The position numbers and the translations under genes are program-made. Below are positions 25,114 through 34,787 of a stretch of 64,000 nucleotides of DNA, in pieces (the first letter of the stretch is position 1; the number at the start of each line of letters is the position of its first letter). The DNA is from Flavobacterium phragmitis (GTDB taxonomy: Bacteria; Bacteroidota; Bacteroidia; Flavobacteriales; Flavobacteriaceae): NCBI RefSeq assembly GCF_900112575.1, contig NZ_FOMH01000001.1, positions 589,956 through 653,955 on the forward strand, in the 5' to 3' direction. The notes under the pieces were generated by a model that was not told where the DNA came from, made no database searches, and saw only the letters and a list, made by a program, of their open reading frames with translations.

Positions 25114-25219
25114 GCCACGAGTTTCACGAATTTCCACTAATTTGATTATTAGAAAAGGAGATAATTTTAACTGGTTAATTTCACAAATTTAATTCGTGAA
25201 AATTGGTGAAATTCGTGGC
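25114..25219. repeat. Imperfect GCCAC...GTGGC inverted repeat
   Basis: The arms 25114-25143 and 25185-25219 (starting GCCACGAGTTTCACG, ending GTGAAATTCGTGGC) pair imperfectly around a 41-base AT-rich loop. Same style as 11401-11532 and 13005-13084. Confidence 0.65.
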
Positions 25220-25231
25220 AAACCTTTTTAA

Positions 25232-27313
25232 TTATCCGTTAAAAATAATAGTAAATGTAGCACCTGCATTTGGTTTGGAACAGACTTCTAACTTGCAATT
25301 AATAGCCGATGCCAAATCCCGAATTAAATGCAGACCTAAACCGGATTTGATTCCGATTACTTGAGATTCGTCATATAAAGCTTTAAATTTTTCCTGTGTT
25401 CCGCCCGGTCCGTTATCGGTTATTGAAAGATAGTTTTTTCCGTTTTCCTGCCAGGCTTTCCAGACGATTTTGGCATTTGGTGTTTTGTCCAAAGCTTTAA
25501 TGGCATTTCCGGTAAGGTTTCGGATAATGGTTTTTAGATAGTTTTCGTCTGTTTTTAGAATGATGTTTTGAGGGTTTTCGAATAGAATTTCTATATTTTC
25601 TATGCTTGAAAAATGTTTTTCGGTTTCTTCAAATAGAGTAGAAATGGCAATTTTTCTAAACTGAGGTTTAAAGTTTTCCATTTGTCCTTTGCTCCAAAGC
25701 AGAATATCTTCCATTGAGGACAATAAATTTTCGGCGCCAGTAGTAATTTTGTTCTGCATTCTGAGCGCTGTTTCTTCATCAATCAGTTCCGGATTTTCTT
25801 TTTGAAGATGCAGGAAATGGATCAGATTCGAAATAGGACTTCTTAAATCATGATTCAAAATACTAAAAAATCGAGCTTTGATTTTATTGGCTTCGTCCAA
25901 TTCTTGATTTAAGGCCTGAAGTTTTAAATTCGTTTTTTTTCTATTCTGATTTTGTTTGAATAACAGTAATCCGATAATGCAAACCAAGGCGATTCCAGAA
26001 ATTAAGAAAATACGCTGTTGTTTGGCTTCTTCTATCTGAATGTTTTTAATAGCATTTTCGGTAGAGAGATTCTTTATTTTTTGTTGTTTGGTTTTGTTTT
26101 GAAAACGAGCTTCTGCATTTGCAATATTTTGTTTAGCCGATTGCTCCATCATTTCATCATTATTTTTGCTGTAAATTTCATTATAATAATACGCTTCTTT
26201 CCATTGTCCCAAAGCGGCATAACTTTGAGAAAGTTTCTTATTAATCATAACAAAAGATTCCTTGTCGTATTTTAAAGCCTTTGTAGAGGCTTTTTTCAAT
26301 ACTTCAATTGCTTTTTTATGCTCGCCTTTTTCGTTTAAGACCTTTCCGTAATTCGTATTGGCTTCCATTATGATATCTGGATCATTTGACTTTTCTGCAT
26401 ACGAAACCGATTTTCGGGCAAAATCATAAGCTTTATTTATATTGCCTTGGTCTGCAAAATGTTCAGACATGCTTCTGTTGGCAAAACTTAAATTGATGAA
26501 AAGGGAGTCTTTGACAGTTGGATAGGTGTAGATAAGGTTGTAATATTTACGAATGCTGTCTTTTTCTTTTAAAACGACATAGCTTTGCAGATAATAATTA
26601 CATAAATAAGCTTCTACATAAGGAGATTTCTTTACATAAGGTTTCACTTCGTTAAAATACTCAATTGCCTTTTTAAACTGTTTCATTTTGGTATACGCAC
26701 TTCCAATCTGGAGATACGATATACCTATGTTTTCCTCATTGGCTAAACTTTTCTGGAGTAATTTCTTGTATGAAATCGCTTTTAATTGATAATTAATAAA
26801 GGTTTCGTATTCGGCATTATTTTGATAATATTCTGCTAAGCTTCCATTTAATACAGATTTTGTATAAGTATTTTTTGTAGTATCTAGAACCTGTTTAATG
26901 TATTTGATGAGAGATTTACCTTTTACGGTATCTTGAACGGAATAATAAACATAATTAAGCCGCATTAAAGCGGTGGTTTCGTTTTTGAGATGTTTGGCTT
27001 TTCGGGCATACTTCCAAGCTTGTTCAAAATTTACTAAAGCCTTTTGATATTGGTTGTTGGTGAATTCAAAGCCCATTCCTTTCTGCAGATAAAATCGGCT
27101 TAAGTAAGAGTAATTATTTTTAGAAATCGTGATTCCTTTTTCAGCTGCGTTGATAAGTTTAGAATAATCTTCGGCATCTAAAATTTTATTCGTGTATTGC
27201 AGCCAGACTTTAAGTTTTTCATCTACACTTGTATAACGGGCCAAATTAGGTTCCTGCTGCGAAAAAGCATTAAAATGGGAGAATACTAAAAGCAGGAACA
27301 GTAATTTTTTCAT
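25232..27313 (-). CDS. TPR-containing sensor histidine kinase
   Basis: 693 residues. After a signal peptide (about 1-18) come TPR-like repeats in the periplasm (about 25-400). A coiled segment and one membrane helix (about 436-454) lead to the HisKA domain with NHDLRSPISN and His488. The HATPase domain follows (LKTIIRNLTGNAIKAL, SITDNGPGG, SGLGLHLIRDL). The TPR part presumably senses a protein or peptide. Its ATG end overlaps the regulator gene by four bases, so the two are co-translated. The LytTR partner is encoded upstream. Confidence 0.92.
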   Translation of the reverse strand: MKKLLFLLLVFSHFNAFSQQEPNLARYTSVDEKLKVWLQYTNKILDAEDYSKLINAAEKGITISKNNYSYLSRFYLQKGMGFEFTNNQYQKALVNFEQAWKYARKAKHLKNETTALMRLNYVYYSVQDTVKGKSLIKYIKQVLDTTKNTYTKSVLNGSLAEYYQNNAEYETFINYQLKAISYKKLLQKSLANEENIGISYLQIGSAYTKMKQFKKAIEYFNEVKPYVKKSPYVEAYLCNYYLQSYVVLKEKDSIRKYYNLIYTYPTVKDSLFINLSFANRSMSEHFADQGNINKAYDFARKSVSYAEKSNDPDIIMEANTNYGKVLNEKGEHKKAIEVLKKASTKALKYDKESFVMINKKLSQSYAALGQWKEAYYYNEIYSKNNDEMMEQSAKQNIANAEARFQNKTKQQKIKNLSTENAIKNIQIEEAKQQRIFLISGIALVCIIGLLLFKQNQNRKKTNLKLQALNQELDEANKIKARFFSILNHDLRSPISNLIHFLHLQKENPELIDEETALRMQNKITTGAENLLSSMEDILLWSKGQMENFKPQFRKIAISTLFEETEKHFSSIENIEILFENPQNIILKTDENYLKTIIRNLTGNAIKALDKTPNAKIVWKAWQENGKNYLSITDNGPGGTQEKFKALYDESQVIGIKSGLGLHLIRDLASAINCKLEVCSKPNAGATFTIIFNG

Positions 27314-28017
27314 GCTATTAGATTTAAGTTTTCCTTATAACTTCTTCCAATAGGAATAATAGCTTCATTATTCAATACAATTTCGTTTGAGTTTATTTTT
27401 TGAACATATTGTTTCTGCACCGCATAACTTCTATGAATACGAACAAACGATCGAAAATGTTCTTCCTTTAAAAGATTTCCAATACTCGAAAGTACACAAT
27501 GTCTTTTTCGTTCTGTAACTACCAAAGTATAATCTTTTAAGGCTTCCAGATATAAAATCTCGTGCAGTTTTACTTTGGTTTGTTCGTGGCCTTCTTTGAT
27601 GTAAATAATATCGCCACCAATGCTGGCCTCAAACAAAGAAGCTTTCAGTTTAATTTCCATAAACTCCTCGATACGACTTATAGTTTGGGTAAAACGATCC
27701 AGTTTAAGTGGTTTTACAATAAAATCCAGCGTTTCAATTTGAAAACTTTCTACAGCATGTTCTGGATGTGCCGTTATAAATATGCAGACAGGAACTTCAA
27801 GAGCTTGTTTTCTAAATTCAATTCCGTTTAAGCCCGGCATATCAATATCTAGAAACAAGATGTCTACTTTTTGTTTTTCTAAAAAAGGATTGGCCTCTTC
27901 AGCCGATTCAAAAACACCTAAGATATCGAGAACGGGAAATTTCTTGGCATAAGAAACCGCAGTAAGCCTATCTATTTCATCATCATCAACAATAATACAA
28001 GTGTATTTTTTCATCAT
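27310..28017 (-). CDS. LytTR-family response regulator
   Basis: 235 residues. The receiver domain (about 6-122) has VDDDEID, phospho-acceptor Asp57 in FLDIDMPG and Lys in IVKPLKL. The LytTR DNA-binding domain spans about 130-232 (LHEILYLEALKDYTLVVTE, FVRIHRSYAV). Promoter-proximal gene of the pair with the TPR kinase at 25232. A TACTTTTG -7 element lies about 130 bases upstream. Target genes are unknown; the divergent lipoproteins at 28211 and 28786 are candidates by position only. Confidence 0.95.
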   Translation of the reverse strand: MMKKYTCIIVDDDEIDRLTAVSYAKKFPVLDILGVFESAEEANPFLEKQKVDILFLDIDMPGLNGIEFRKQALEVPVCIFITAHPEHAVESFQIETLDFIVKPLKLDRFTQTISRIEEFMEIKLKASLFEASIGGDIIYIKEGHEQTKVKLHEILYLEALKDYTLVVTERKRHCVLSSIGNLLKEEHFRSFVRIHRSYAVQKQYVQKINSNEIVLNNEAIIPIGRSYKENLNLIA

Positions 28018-28148
28018 TCAAACTGAATTTAGGTTGTCTGTCTATTTAAAATGTTGTTCGTCTATTGGCTGTTTTTAGCTTGAATTTATTGCCGCAAATT
28101 TGTTTTGAAATTAAATCAGAAGGGCAAAAATACCCTGATTGATTTTTG

Positions 28149-28156
28149 CAAAAGTA
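28149..28156 (-). promoter_or_regulatory. Candidate -7 element of the LytTR regulator operon
   Basis: The minus strand reads TACTTTTG, matching TAnnTTTG, about 130 bases upstream of the start at 28017. No -33 TTG seen. Confidence 0.4.
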
Positions 28157-28210
28157 AAGCTATTGAATTAAAAAAGAGTTATTTAATTAAATTTTTAAAA
28201 CCAATTTGTT

Positions 28211-28756
28211 ATGAAATTTTCAAAAACCATTATTACGATTTTTTTATTAGCCATTTCTACAATTTCATGCAGTAGTGATGACGGAAAAGATGGAGTAGAC
28301 GGAGTAGATGGTGCACCAGGAGCGACAGGAACAGCTAATGTTATTTATAGTGCATGGATTAATGCTCCAGCAGGAACACCAGAAACAATAGATGGAACTT
28401 CTGGATTGTCCACTTCTTTTGCTGTACCACAGTTAACTGCCGATATTATGTCAAAAGGGACTGTATTAGTATATATGTCTTTTGGATCAGGTACTAATGT
28501 TTTTGCGCTTCCATATACTTCAACAGCTGGAGGAGCAGTCAATACTATTACTGCCATTTCAAATCTTAACAGCATTAAAATATTCCGATTTAAACATGCC
28601 AATGACGGAACAACAGTAGCACTTCCAGCTTCTCTTAATTACCGTTATATTTTGATTCCGGGCGGAGTTCAGGCAACAACTTCTAAAACGACTAAAGTAG
28701 ATTACGCTAAAATGAGCTACGAAGAAGTTTGTGGACATTTTAATATTCAACCTTAA
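28211..28756 (+). CDS. Lipoprotein with a short collagen-like segment
   Basis: 181 residues with lipobox ISTISC (Cys20). Right after it comes a Gly-x-y stretch (GKDGVDGVDGAPGATG, about 25-40), a short collagen-like spacer often seen in Bacteroidota lipoproteins. The remainder (about 45-181) is beta-rich and not recognised; it includes IYSAWINAPAGTPE and ends with a short helix. Surface or periplasmic exposure is likely. It is 29 bases upstream of a second lipoprotein gene and probably co-transcribed with it. Confidence 0.8.
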   Translation: MKFSKTIITIFLLAISTISCSSDDGKDGVDGVDGAPGATGTANVIYSAWINAPAGTPETIDGTSGLSTSFAVPQLTADIMSKGTVLVYMSFGSGTNVFALPYTSTAGGAVNTITAISNLNSIKIFRFKHANDGTTVALPASLNYRYILIPGGVQATTSKTTKVDYAKMSYEEVCGHFNIQP

Positions 28757-28785
28757 TTATTTAAACTAAACCAATACTAAATATC

Positions 28786-29367
28786 ATGAGAGCTTTTAAA
28801 ACTATTTTTACAATTATATTAACCGCTGCTTTGGCCATTTCGTGCAGCAGTGATGATAAAGACAATACACCAAAATTTGATACTGAAAATCCGTTAGCAG
28901 CTTATTATACAGCAACAGGTTTTAGTACTGTAAGCAATTTTATTAATTCTGGTGATTACGAATTCGGTTTGGCATTTACGCCAACAGTAAAAGGGAAGAT
29001 TAAAGCCATTACGCTGAAACTTCCCGCGGCAAATCCTAGCGTTCGCATAACAATCTGGGATTATACAGCAAAAACAGTATTGCGTTCTGAGACTTTAAAT
29101 GTCGCAACAGCAGATGTTGAGGTTAAAAAAGAAATCAGCGAACTGGCTTTAGACAAAGACAAAAAATACCTGATTACTATGAATTCTAATGATTGGTACA
29201 AAAAGAGCAAAGCTGATAATTCGAATGTAACGTATCCTATAGTTGCAGGAAACATTACCTTCAACGAATACAGATGGATTTCTGGAACAGCACAAACGTT
29301 TCCAACAAATGTTTCGTCAAATTACAACGCAGGAGATTTAAGCTTTGATTTTCAACAAACAGAATAA
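28786..29367 (+). CDS. Lipoprotein, beta-sandwich-like, function unknown
   Basis: 193 residues with lipobox LAISC (Cys20). The mature part has alternating strands (FGLAFTPTVKGKIKAITLKLP, VRITIWDYTAKTVLRSETLNV, KKYLITMNSNDWY) and resembles DUF4082-like sandwich domains, though this is only a visual likeness. Second gene of a pair, ended by a hairpin terminator. No enzymatic residues evident. Confidence 0.75.
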   Translation: MRAFKTIFTIILTAALAISCSSDDKDNTPKFDTENPLAAYYTATGFSTVSNFINSGDYEFGLAFTPTVKGKIKAITLKLPAANPSVRITIWDYTAKTVLRSETLNVATADVEVKKEISELALDKDKKYLITMNSNDWYKKSKADNSNVTYPIVAGNITFNEYRWISGTAQTFPTNVSSNYNAGDLSFDFQQTE

Positions 29368-29404
29368 TTCTTTTTTTGGATAGCTTTGAATTAGTAAAGG
29401 AAAA

Positions 29405-29430
29405 GGTTTGACAATCGTCAGGCCTTTTTC
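29405..29430 (+). terminator. Terminator of the lipoprotein pair
   Basis: An 8-bp stem GGTTTGAC/GTCAGGCC with loop AATC (two G-U pairs), followed by five T. Close in sequence to the trxA terminator. Confidence 0.85.
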
Positions 29431-29470
29431 GTTTTTAGGAAAGTACAACAGTTCTTTCTTAGCTTCAGAG

Positions 29471-29843
29471 TTCGCTAAGAGTTTTTCAAAATTAATTATA
29501 ACGCAAAGCACGCTAAGATTTACGCAAAGGAGGCAAAGTTTTGTTTGCATAAAGCTTTGCGAACTTAATATTTAGATATTGCTTGCGTTCCAAATTAAAA
29601 TGTCTTAGCGCACTTTGCGTTAAAAAACTACTTGTTGTTCGTTAAGAGTTTTTCAAAAATTAATTATAACGCAAAGCACGCTAAGATTTACGCAAAGCAC
29701 GCAAAGTTTTGTGGAGTAAATCTTTAGATTAAAAGTTCGCAAAGTTTTGTCTGGATAAAGCTTTGCGGACTTAATATTTAGATATTGCTTGCGCTTCAGA
29801 TTAAAATGTCTTAGCGCGCTTTGCGTTAAAAAACTGCTCGTTG
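29471..29843. repeat. Tandem pair of hairpin-forming repeats
   Basis: The main content of the 528-base gap 29368-29895. Unit 1 (29471-29638, 168 bases) and unit 2 (29639-29843, 205 bases) are highly similar from TTCG(C/T)TAAGAG to GTTAAAAAACT. Each carries complementary ends (AACGCAAAGCACGCTAAGA and TCTTAGCG...CTTTGCGTT), so each can form a long hairpin. Unit 2 has about 37 extra bases in the middle. A CCGCAAAG fragment follows. No gene was seen in the gap. Confidence 0.75.
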
Positions 29844-29895
29844 TTTAACCGCAAAGAAGCCGTCCTTTAGGACAACCTCTTTTTCCAAAAATCAA

Positions 29896-31116
29896 TTAAT
29901 GGCTGTGGCTTTCGCTGTTTTCATACCCAATAACGGTAATCATATACGGCGTAGCAGAAACCTTTGTTTTTTTAATTTCTGATGAAGAAAGATTCACCTG
30001 AATTAACTCTCCAGTTGTTGGCGACGTGATATAAGCAAAACGGTCTGTAACTGCCATTTGAGGTTTTAATGTCGCATCTGTAGCTGTTGCCGTGGTTGCT
30101 TTAATTTCTTTTTCTACTTGTTGACTGCTGATGTTGAAAATTTTAAAATCACCCGAATGTAAAAGAACAGCCAATTTTTTAAGATCGTAGCTCACTTTGC
30201 ATTGCATGATAGTAGTATTGGCAATAATTGGTTTTACTGTGCCGGCAACTACATCAATCAAATAAGCGCCTTTTGCGGCAGTATATCCAATGAATTTTCC
30301 AGCAGAAGCCGTTTCTAAAATACTTCCAAACCAAGCTGTTCCAAAATCTGCTGGATGATCGATTAATTTTTGGTTTCCGTTACTTTCCACAACCAAAATA
30401 CCACTTGAAGAACCAAAAACAGCATAAACACCGTCTGAAGCATTTCCGTGAATTCCTTTGGTTTGAATTTTAGCATCAAAAAGAGTCTTTCCAGTATTGT
30501 CGATGATTTTTACTTTTTCAGGAAGTGTTCCTGTTACCGAATTATCTTTTTCAGTAATCGCATAAGTTCCGTTTGTAAAAGTTGCCATGGCACCGTGATG
30601 TGCCAATAAACCAGCATTTATAGTTTTGAAAACTGCGCCAGATTTATTGATTTCAGATTCTTTTCCAACAGAAAGTGTTCCGTCTCCGTCGTTGAATGTC
30701 AGAACTTCTCCAATTTTACTTTTAAAGTGTGTTGGTTTTTGAGCGATTCCAGTTAAAAAACCAAATTTCGGAACATCATCTACATCGATATGATCGCCAT
30801 GTAATTCTAAACCGCTGTCAAAAGTTTCGATTAGGTTATTATCTCTGTGAATGATTCCCGCAAAACGTCCAGATTCTGTAGTGTACAAAGAAGATTTTGG
30901 AAATTTAGCCGTAAAAGAACTGATTTTATCTTCATGCGGATCAAAAAGCGTTAACTCTGTAGTTTTTTCGTCAGAAAGTAAAATTCTAACATAAGTATGT
31001 TCTTCCGAATCATGGTCGTGATCGTGATCGTCGTGATTGTCATCATCATTGTTACACGAAACCGCAAAAAGCGAGAGTGTGAATAAAAAAAGCACTTTGT
31101 AAAAATTGTTTTTCAT
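29896..31116 (-). CDS. His-rich lipoprotein, probable metal-binding beta-propeller
   Basis: 406 residues with lipobox LFAVSC (Cys21), then an acidic and His-rich run (about 22-40, Asp/His alternating) and a C-terminal SHSH tail, both typical of zinc or nickel binding. The body (about 41-400) has repeating strands such as FDPHEDKISSFTAKF and LLAHHGAMATF, consistent with a WD40/YncE-like propeller. Last gene of the operon behind the Zur-like promoter. Likely role: periplasmic or surface capture of zinc for the TonB receptor encoded next to it (inference). Confidence 0.8.
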   Translation of the reverse strand: MKNNFYKVLFLFTLSLFAVSCNNDDDNHDDHDHDHDSEEHTYVRILLSDEKTTELTLFDPHEDKISSFTAKFPKSSLYTTESGRFAGIIHRDNNLIETFDSGLELHGDHIDVDDVPKFGFLTGIAQKPTHFKSKIGEVLTFNDGDGTLSVGKESEINKSGAVFKTINAGLLAHHGAMATFTNGTYAITEKDNSVTGTLPEKVKIIDNTGKTLFDAKIQTKGIHGNASDGVYAVFGSSSGILVVESNGNQKLIDHPADFGTAWFGSILETASAGKFIGYTAAKGAYLIDVVAGTVKPIIANTTIMQCKVSYDLKKLAVLLHSGDFKIFNISSQQVEKEIKATTATATDATLKPQMAVTDRFAYITSPTTGELIQVNLSSSEIKKTKVSATPYMITVIGYENSESHSH

Positions 31117-31166
31117 TGTAATAAAGGATTAAAAATTTGTAAATAATTGAGTTTTGAATGGTTTGC

Positions 31167-33374
31167 TTATCGCGAAAACGAAAACGGAATTTTCATGGAA
31201 ACAATAATGTTTCTTCCCACTTCCGGAAGTTCGATAAGTCGGTAAAAGCTGGTGTGATTTAAATATCTCGTATTAAATAAATTCTGGATCTGAATATTGA
31301 TGCTGATATCCTGTTTTCCTGTTTTTACTTTTGAGCCAAAAGCCACATTAAAAACATGACTTTCAGCCGTTTTTTTCTCAGGTGGAACAATATTATTTTG
31401 CTGTACCGTAAAGCGATAATCAACAGAAAAATAAGGTTCTTTTAAAAGTCTAATTTGAGGCTCGTAATTGAATCCAAACAAAACCGATGGCGGAGGCGAG
31501 AACGGAAGCGTATAGCCTTTTTTACTGCCCGATTTTTGTTCAGAATAAAGATATTCGGCGCCAATTTCGGCACTTAAAGATTTCAGGAAATAATAACGCG
31601 TTTGGAATTCTGCGCCGTAACGTAAAACCTCACTTTGCTCGTATTCAAAAACCTGATTTCCTGCACCATAATAAATGTCATGAGCAGAAGTGGGATTCAG
31701 ATAAATGAAATTTGGAAAATAGTTCACAAATGGAGTCAGCTGAAAAGACCAGTTTTGTTGATTCCATTCTATTCCTAAATCCAATTGATACGAACGTTCT
31801 GCATCCAAATTCGGATTTCCTTTTTCGAATCGAAAATAATGATAATTGACGCCATTTGAAGCCAGTTCTTTGGCAATCGGCATTCTAAAACTCGAACCTA
31901 AATTCGCTTTAAGCGAAAGATTTTCAAGATTATAATTAGTTCCAACTGACCACGTAAAGCTGTTAAAAGTTTTGGTTAAATCTTGAGAACGCTGTAAATA
32001 TTCCATCTGCGCCTGATTGTTTTCAGAAACCGGACTTTGAAACCAATCGTAATACGATTTCATTTTAATAGTTCCGTAATCGTAACGAACAGCGCCATTC
32101 AGCCACCATTTTTCGTTTAGTTCTATTTTATCGTAAAAAAAGGCACCAGCGTTAAATTGCGAAAAAGCAGGAATTAAAAAACTCCATCCGCCAATGGTAT
32201 TTTCCTGAGTAATAATATTGGTTCCAACCGTAATTTGATGGCGATTCAATCGGAATTCATCTTTAGCAGAAAACGACCAAACATCTTTATCATATTGACG
32301 CTCCAAATCCTGCGGAGCGTACATATCATCCGGATAAATTGGAGGCATATAACCATGATTAACATAATGACTCCATTCTCTTCTAAAGTTTTTCTGAAAA
32401 CCAATCTGCATCTCAAAAGCATGATTTCCAAACTGAAAAGAAGTCGTATTACTCAACTTTAAATGATTCACCTGCTGATATGGCATTAAAATATCACGAC
32501 TTGATTTATCGTGTAATTCGGTATCCACATTTCTAGGTTCTAATCCGTGCGCATTCGCGAAAAAGCCGCTTTTGGTGTGCACATTACTGAAATAGAAGAC
32601 CGACTTTAAATTTTCGCCCGAATAACCCGTACTTAAATGAAAATCGTGTTCTTTTCCAGTCGTATTTCGCAAATGATTCTTATACAACGGAACAGTGTAA
32701 CTGTACACCTGAACTACATCGGTTGGAACGCGATAATCGCCATAATCCATTGTGGTTACGCGGGTATCGAAGAACCAGTTTTCGTTTCTTCCGAATAAAT
32801 TAATCGAGCTTCCAAATTGAGCATTATTGCTTTTTCCGGTAAGATCAACGCTTCCGCCAAAAGTATTTTGCAACGGCAGTGGAAGCGGTTTAATATTTAC
32901 CGCACCGCCAACAGCATCAGATCCATAGATAAATGAAGAAGGGCCTTTTATAATTTCTACCCGATTAACAGCATATTGATCGATTTCCAAACCGTGATCG
33001 GCGCCCCATTGCTGGCCTTCGTGTTTCAATCCGTTTTCCACCACAATAACCTGATTAAAACTCAAACCACGAATAAGCGGTTTTGAACCTCCAGAACCAA
33101 TCGAAATAGTTTTAACGCCCGGCAATCGCTGTAAAGACTGCATCAGGCTTCCGCCAAGATTACGTTGAATGAAACTATTGTTTACCGTTTCGACATTCAG
33201 CGATTCTTCTTTTTTGTTTTTTTGTGCAGAATTATTACTGATTAAAACTTCTTCAAGCTCCTTGATTTCCGGTTTTTTTTCAGAAGGCTGATTTTGAGAA
33301 AATACTTCCGCTGAAACCAATAAACTGATAAGTAAAAAACAATATTTCCAATACGTGGATAGGGCATTCTTCAT
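31167..33374 (-). CDS. TonB-dependent outer-membrane receptor, probably for zinc (ZnuD-like)
   Basis: 735 residues: signal peptide (about 1-26), a TonB-box-like LEEVLIS near 40, plug domain (about 55-165: LPGVKTISIGSGGSKPLIRGL, RVEIIKGPSSFIYGSDAVGGAVNI), then a 22-strand barrel to the final Phe-Ser-Arg. The segment WGADHGLEIDQYAVNR in the plug is like that of ZnuD-type receptors. Its neighbours are His-rich and DUF4625 lipoproteins, and the promoter carries Zur-like boxes, so zinc is the most likely cargo; copper or another metal is possible. Confidence 0.85.
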   Translation of the reverse strand: MKNALSTYWKYCFLLISLLVSAEVFSQNQPSEKKPEIKELEEVLISNNSAQKNKKEESLNVETVNNSFIQRNLGGSLMQSLQRLPGVKTISIGSGGSKPLIRGLSFNQVIVVENGLKHEGQQWGADHGLEIDQYAVNRVEIIKGPSSFIYGSDAVGGAVNIKPLPLPLQNTFGGSVDLTGKSNNAQFGSSINLFGRNENWFFDTRVTTMDYGDYRVPTDVVQVYSYTVPLYKNHLRNTTGKEHDFHLSTGYSGENLKSVFYFSNVHTKSGFFANAHGLEPRNVDTELHDKSSRDILMPYQQVNHLKLSNTTSFQFGNHAFEMQIGFQKNFRREWSHYVNHGYMPPIYPDDMYAPQDLERQYDKDVWSFSAKDEFRLNRHQITVGTNIITQENTIGGWSFLIPAFSQFNAGAFFYDKIELNEKWWLNGAVRYDYGTIKMKSYYDWFQSPVSENNQAQMEYLQRSQDLTKTFNSFTWSVGTNYNLENLSLKANLGSSFRMPIAKELASNGVNYHYFRFEKGNPNLDAERSYQLDLGIEWNQQNWSFQLTPFVNYFPNFIYLNPTSAHDIYYGAGNQVFEYEQSEVLRYGAEFQTRYYFLKSLSAEIGAEYLYSEQKSGSKKGYTLPFSPPPSVLFGFNYEPQIRLLKEPYFSVDYRFTVQQNNIVPPEKKTAESHVFNVAFGSKVKTGKQDISINIQIQNLFNTRYLNHTSFYRLIELPEVGRNIIVSMKIPFSFSR

Positions 33375-33384
33375 TAATCTGATC

Positions 33385-33852
33385 TTATAAAATTTTAATA
33401 CTTAAACCTTTCAGCGTCTGCCAGCCTTCTTTATCTGTCAGGCGAATCATAAAATGGTAATCTCCGGGATCAACATCAGCAGGAATAGTGATTTGAGCTG
33501 TTGCTTCATAAGTTTTTACACCATTTGGAATCGTGTAATTGTTGATGAAAAGCATTGGTTTTACAGGTTTTTTCACCGCTTCCATTTCACAAGTTGTCAC
33601 TTCTGTACTATGCGTGTGATGATCGAAGTTGTGATGAATGTCCAGACTGTAAGAACCCAACTCAACGTTATCGCTAAAAGAAGCTTTAAAAGTGATCGTC
33701 TGACCGCGTTGAATCGTACTGCACTGAATCGGAAAAGCATTTTGTGTAATATCAATCACAGGATATTCGGTATCGATTTCAGCATTGTCGCTTGAACAAG
33801 ATGTTATAAAGACAAGGGCAAAAACGCCTAGTAGAGACTTTAAATTTTTCAT
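33385..33852 (-). CDS. DUF4625-type lipoprotein
   Basis: 155 residues with lipobox VFITSC (Cys19). The pattern PVIDI...RGQTITFKASFSDNVELGSYSLDIHHNFDHHTHS...IPADVDPGDYHFMIRLTDKEGW fits DUF4625, an Ig-like fold. Six His between about 80 and 91 suggest metal binding. It lies 10 bases upstream of the TonB receptor gene. The family often accompanies metal-linked TonB receptors in Flavobacteria; its job is not established. Confidence 0.82.
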   Translation of the reverse strand: MKNLKSLLGVFALVFITSCSSDNAEIDTEYPVIDITQNAFPIQCSTIQRGQTITFKASFSDNVELGSYSLDIHHNFDHHTHSTEVTTCEMEAVKKPVKPMLFINNYTIPNGVKTYEATAQITIPADVDPGDYHFMIRLTDKEGWQTLKGLSIKIL

Positions 33853-33866
33853 ATTTTTATTTGGAA

Positions 33867-34787
33867 TTAAAGTGCAAAAGGAAGCTCAAGAGATTGCGAA
33901 AAATTGATGTTGTAAGTCGTGTTTTTATACAAAACCAGAAAAGTATAATTGCCAGTTGCCCAAGATTTATTAGCAACCAAATCCTGGGGAACAGGTAAAT
34001 TATTGTCTTTTGATGCGCCAATTGTAATCTTTGGTGTCTCTCTCAAAAACTTTGTCCCGTCCCATGGAATGTTCGAAAACTGACCAGCTTCGGCCATATT
34101 TTTATGTTCGAAAACATCATACACAATCACTTTGCTAAAATCAATCTGATCCACACTTTCCGGATTGTGTTTGGTATTTTTATTAATCAAAAGCAGATAC
34201 ATAATTCCGTCTCCTTTTACACCTTCAAGCGTAACCTGCGAACTGAAAATATCGTTGTTTTTGTATTTAGCAGTTTCATCAGAAAACTTGCCTTTTCTGT
34301 ACATAAAAGCATCATTTATAAAAAGTGTAAATACTGAGGCAACTGGGTTTACAGGAATATTTTCTAATTTGTAAATCGTTAGGTTTTTCTTGATTTCTAG
34401 TTTCGTTCCGTTTTGATCGTTTATGATGATGATGAAATCGTATTTACCTTCAACGGCATCTTCGGGAATGTCAAAATGCTTGTGAATTGTGGCATTTTTT
34501 GCGCCTGCATATTGTGTCCAGGTAATTTCATGCGACCAAACTTTTGAATACGTTTCGGTACTTTTCTGCACAATTTTTACCTGTACATTTTCAATTTTAT
34601 CTGAGGCCGTGACTTCAGCATTAAAATGGAAATCTTGTCCGATAGTAGCCGTTTCGTTGTTGCCAAGACCCAGTTCGATTTTGTCAATAGCTGGAATGGC
34701 CTGTTCTTTTTCTGAATCGTCGTTACTACAGCTTGTAAAAGCAATTGTCGCGAAAAACGAAGCCAGAATGAGTTTTGTTGTTTTCAT
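33867..34787 (-). CDS. Larger DUF4625-like lipoprotein
   Basis: 306 residues from ATG 34787, chosen because it gives a proper lipoprotein signal (IAFTSC, Cys20); an in-frame ATG at 34853 would add 22 residues before it. The N-terminal half (about 33-140) has the DUF4625 pattern (IDKIELGLGN...HFNAEVTASDKIENVQVKI...HKHFDIPEDAVEGKYDFIIIINDQNG). The C-terminal half (about 150-306) is an unrecognised beta-rich domain. It probably co-operates with the shorter DUF4625 protein and the receptor downstream. Confidence 0.8.
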   Translation of the reverse strand: MKTTKLILASFFATIAFTSCSNDDSEKEQAIPAIDKIELGLGNNETATIGQDFHFNAEVTASDKIENVQVKIVQKSTETYSKVWSHEITWTQYAGAKNATIHKHFDIPEDAVEGKYDFIIIINDQNGTKLEIKKNLTIYKLENIPVNPVASVFTLFINDAFMYRKGKFSDETAKYKNNDIFSSQVTLEGVKGDGIMYLLLINKNTKHNPESVDQIDFSKVIVYDVFEHKNMAEAGQFSNIPWDGTKFLRETPKITIGASKDNNLPVPQDLVANKSWATGNYTFLVLYKNTTYNINFSQSLELPFAL

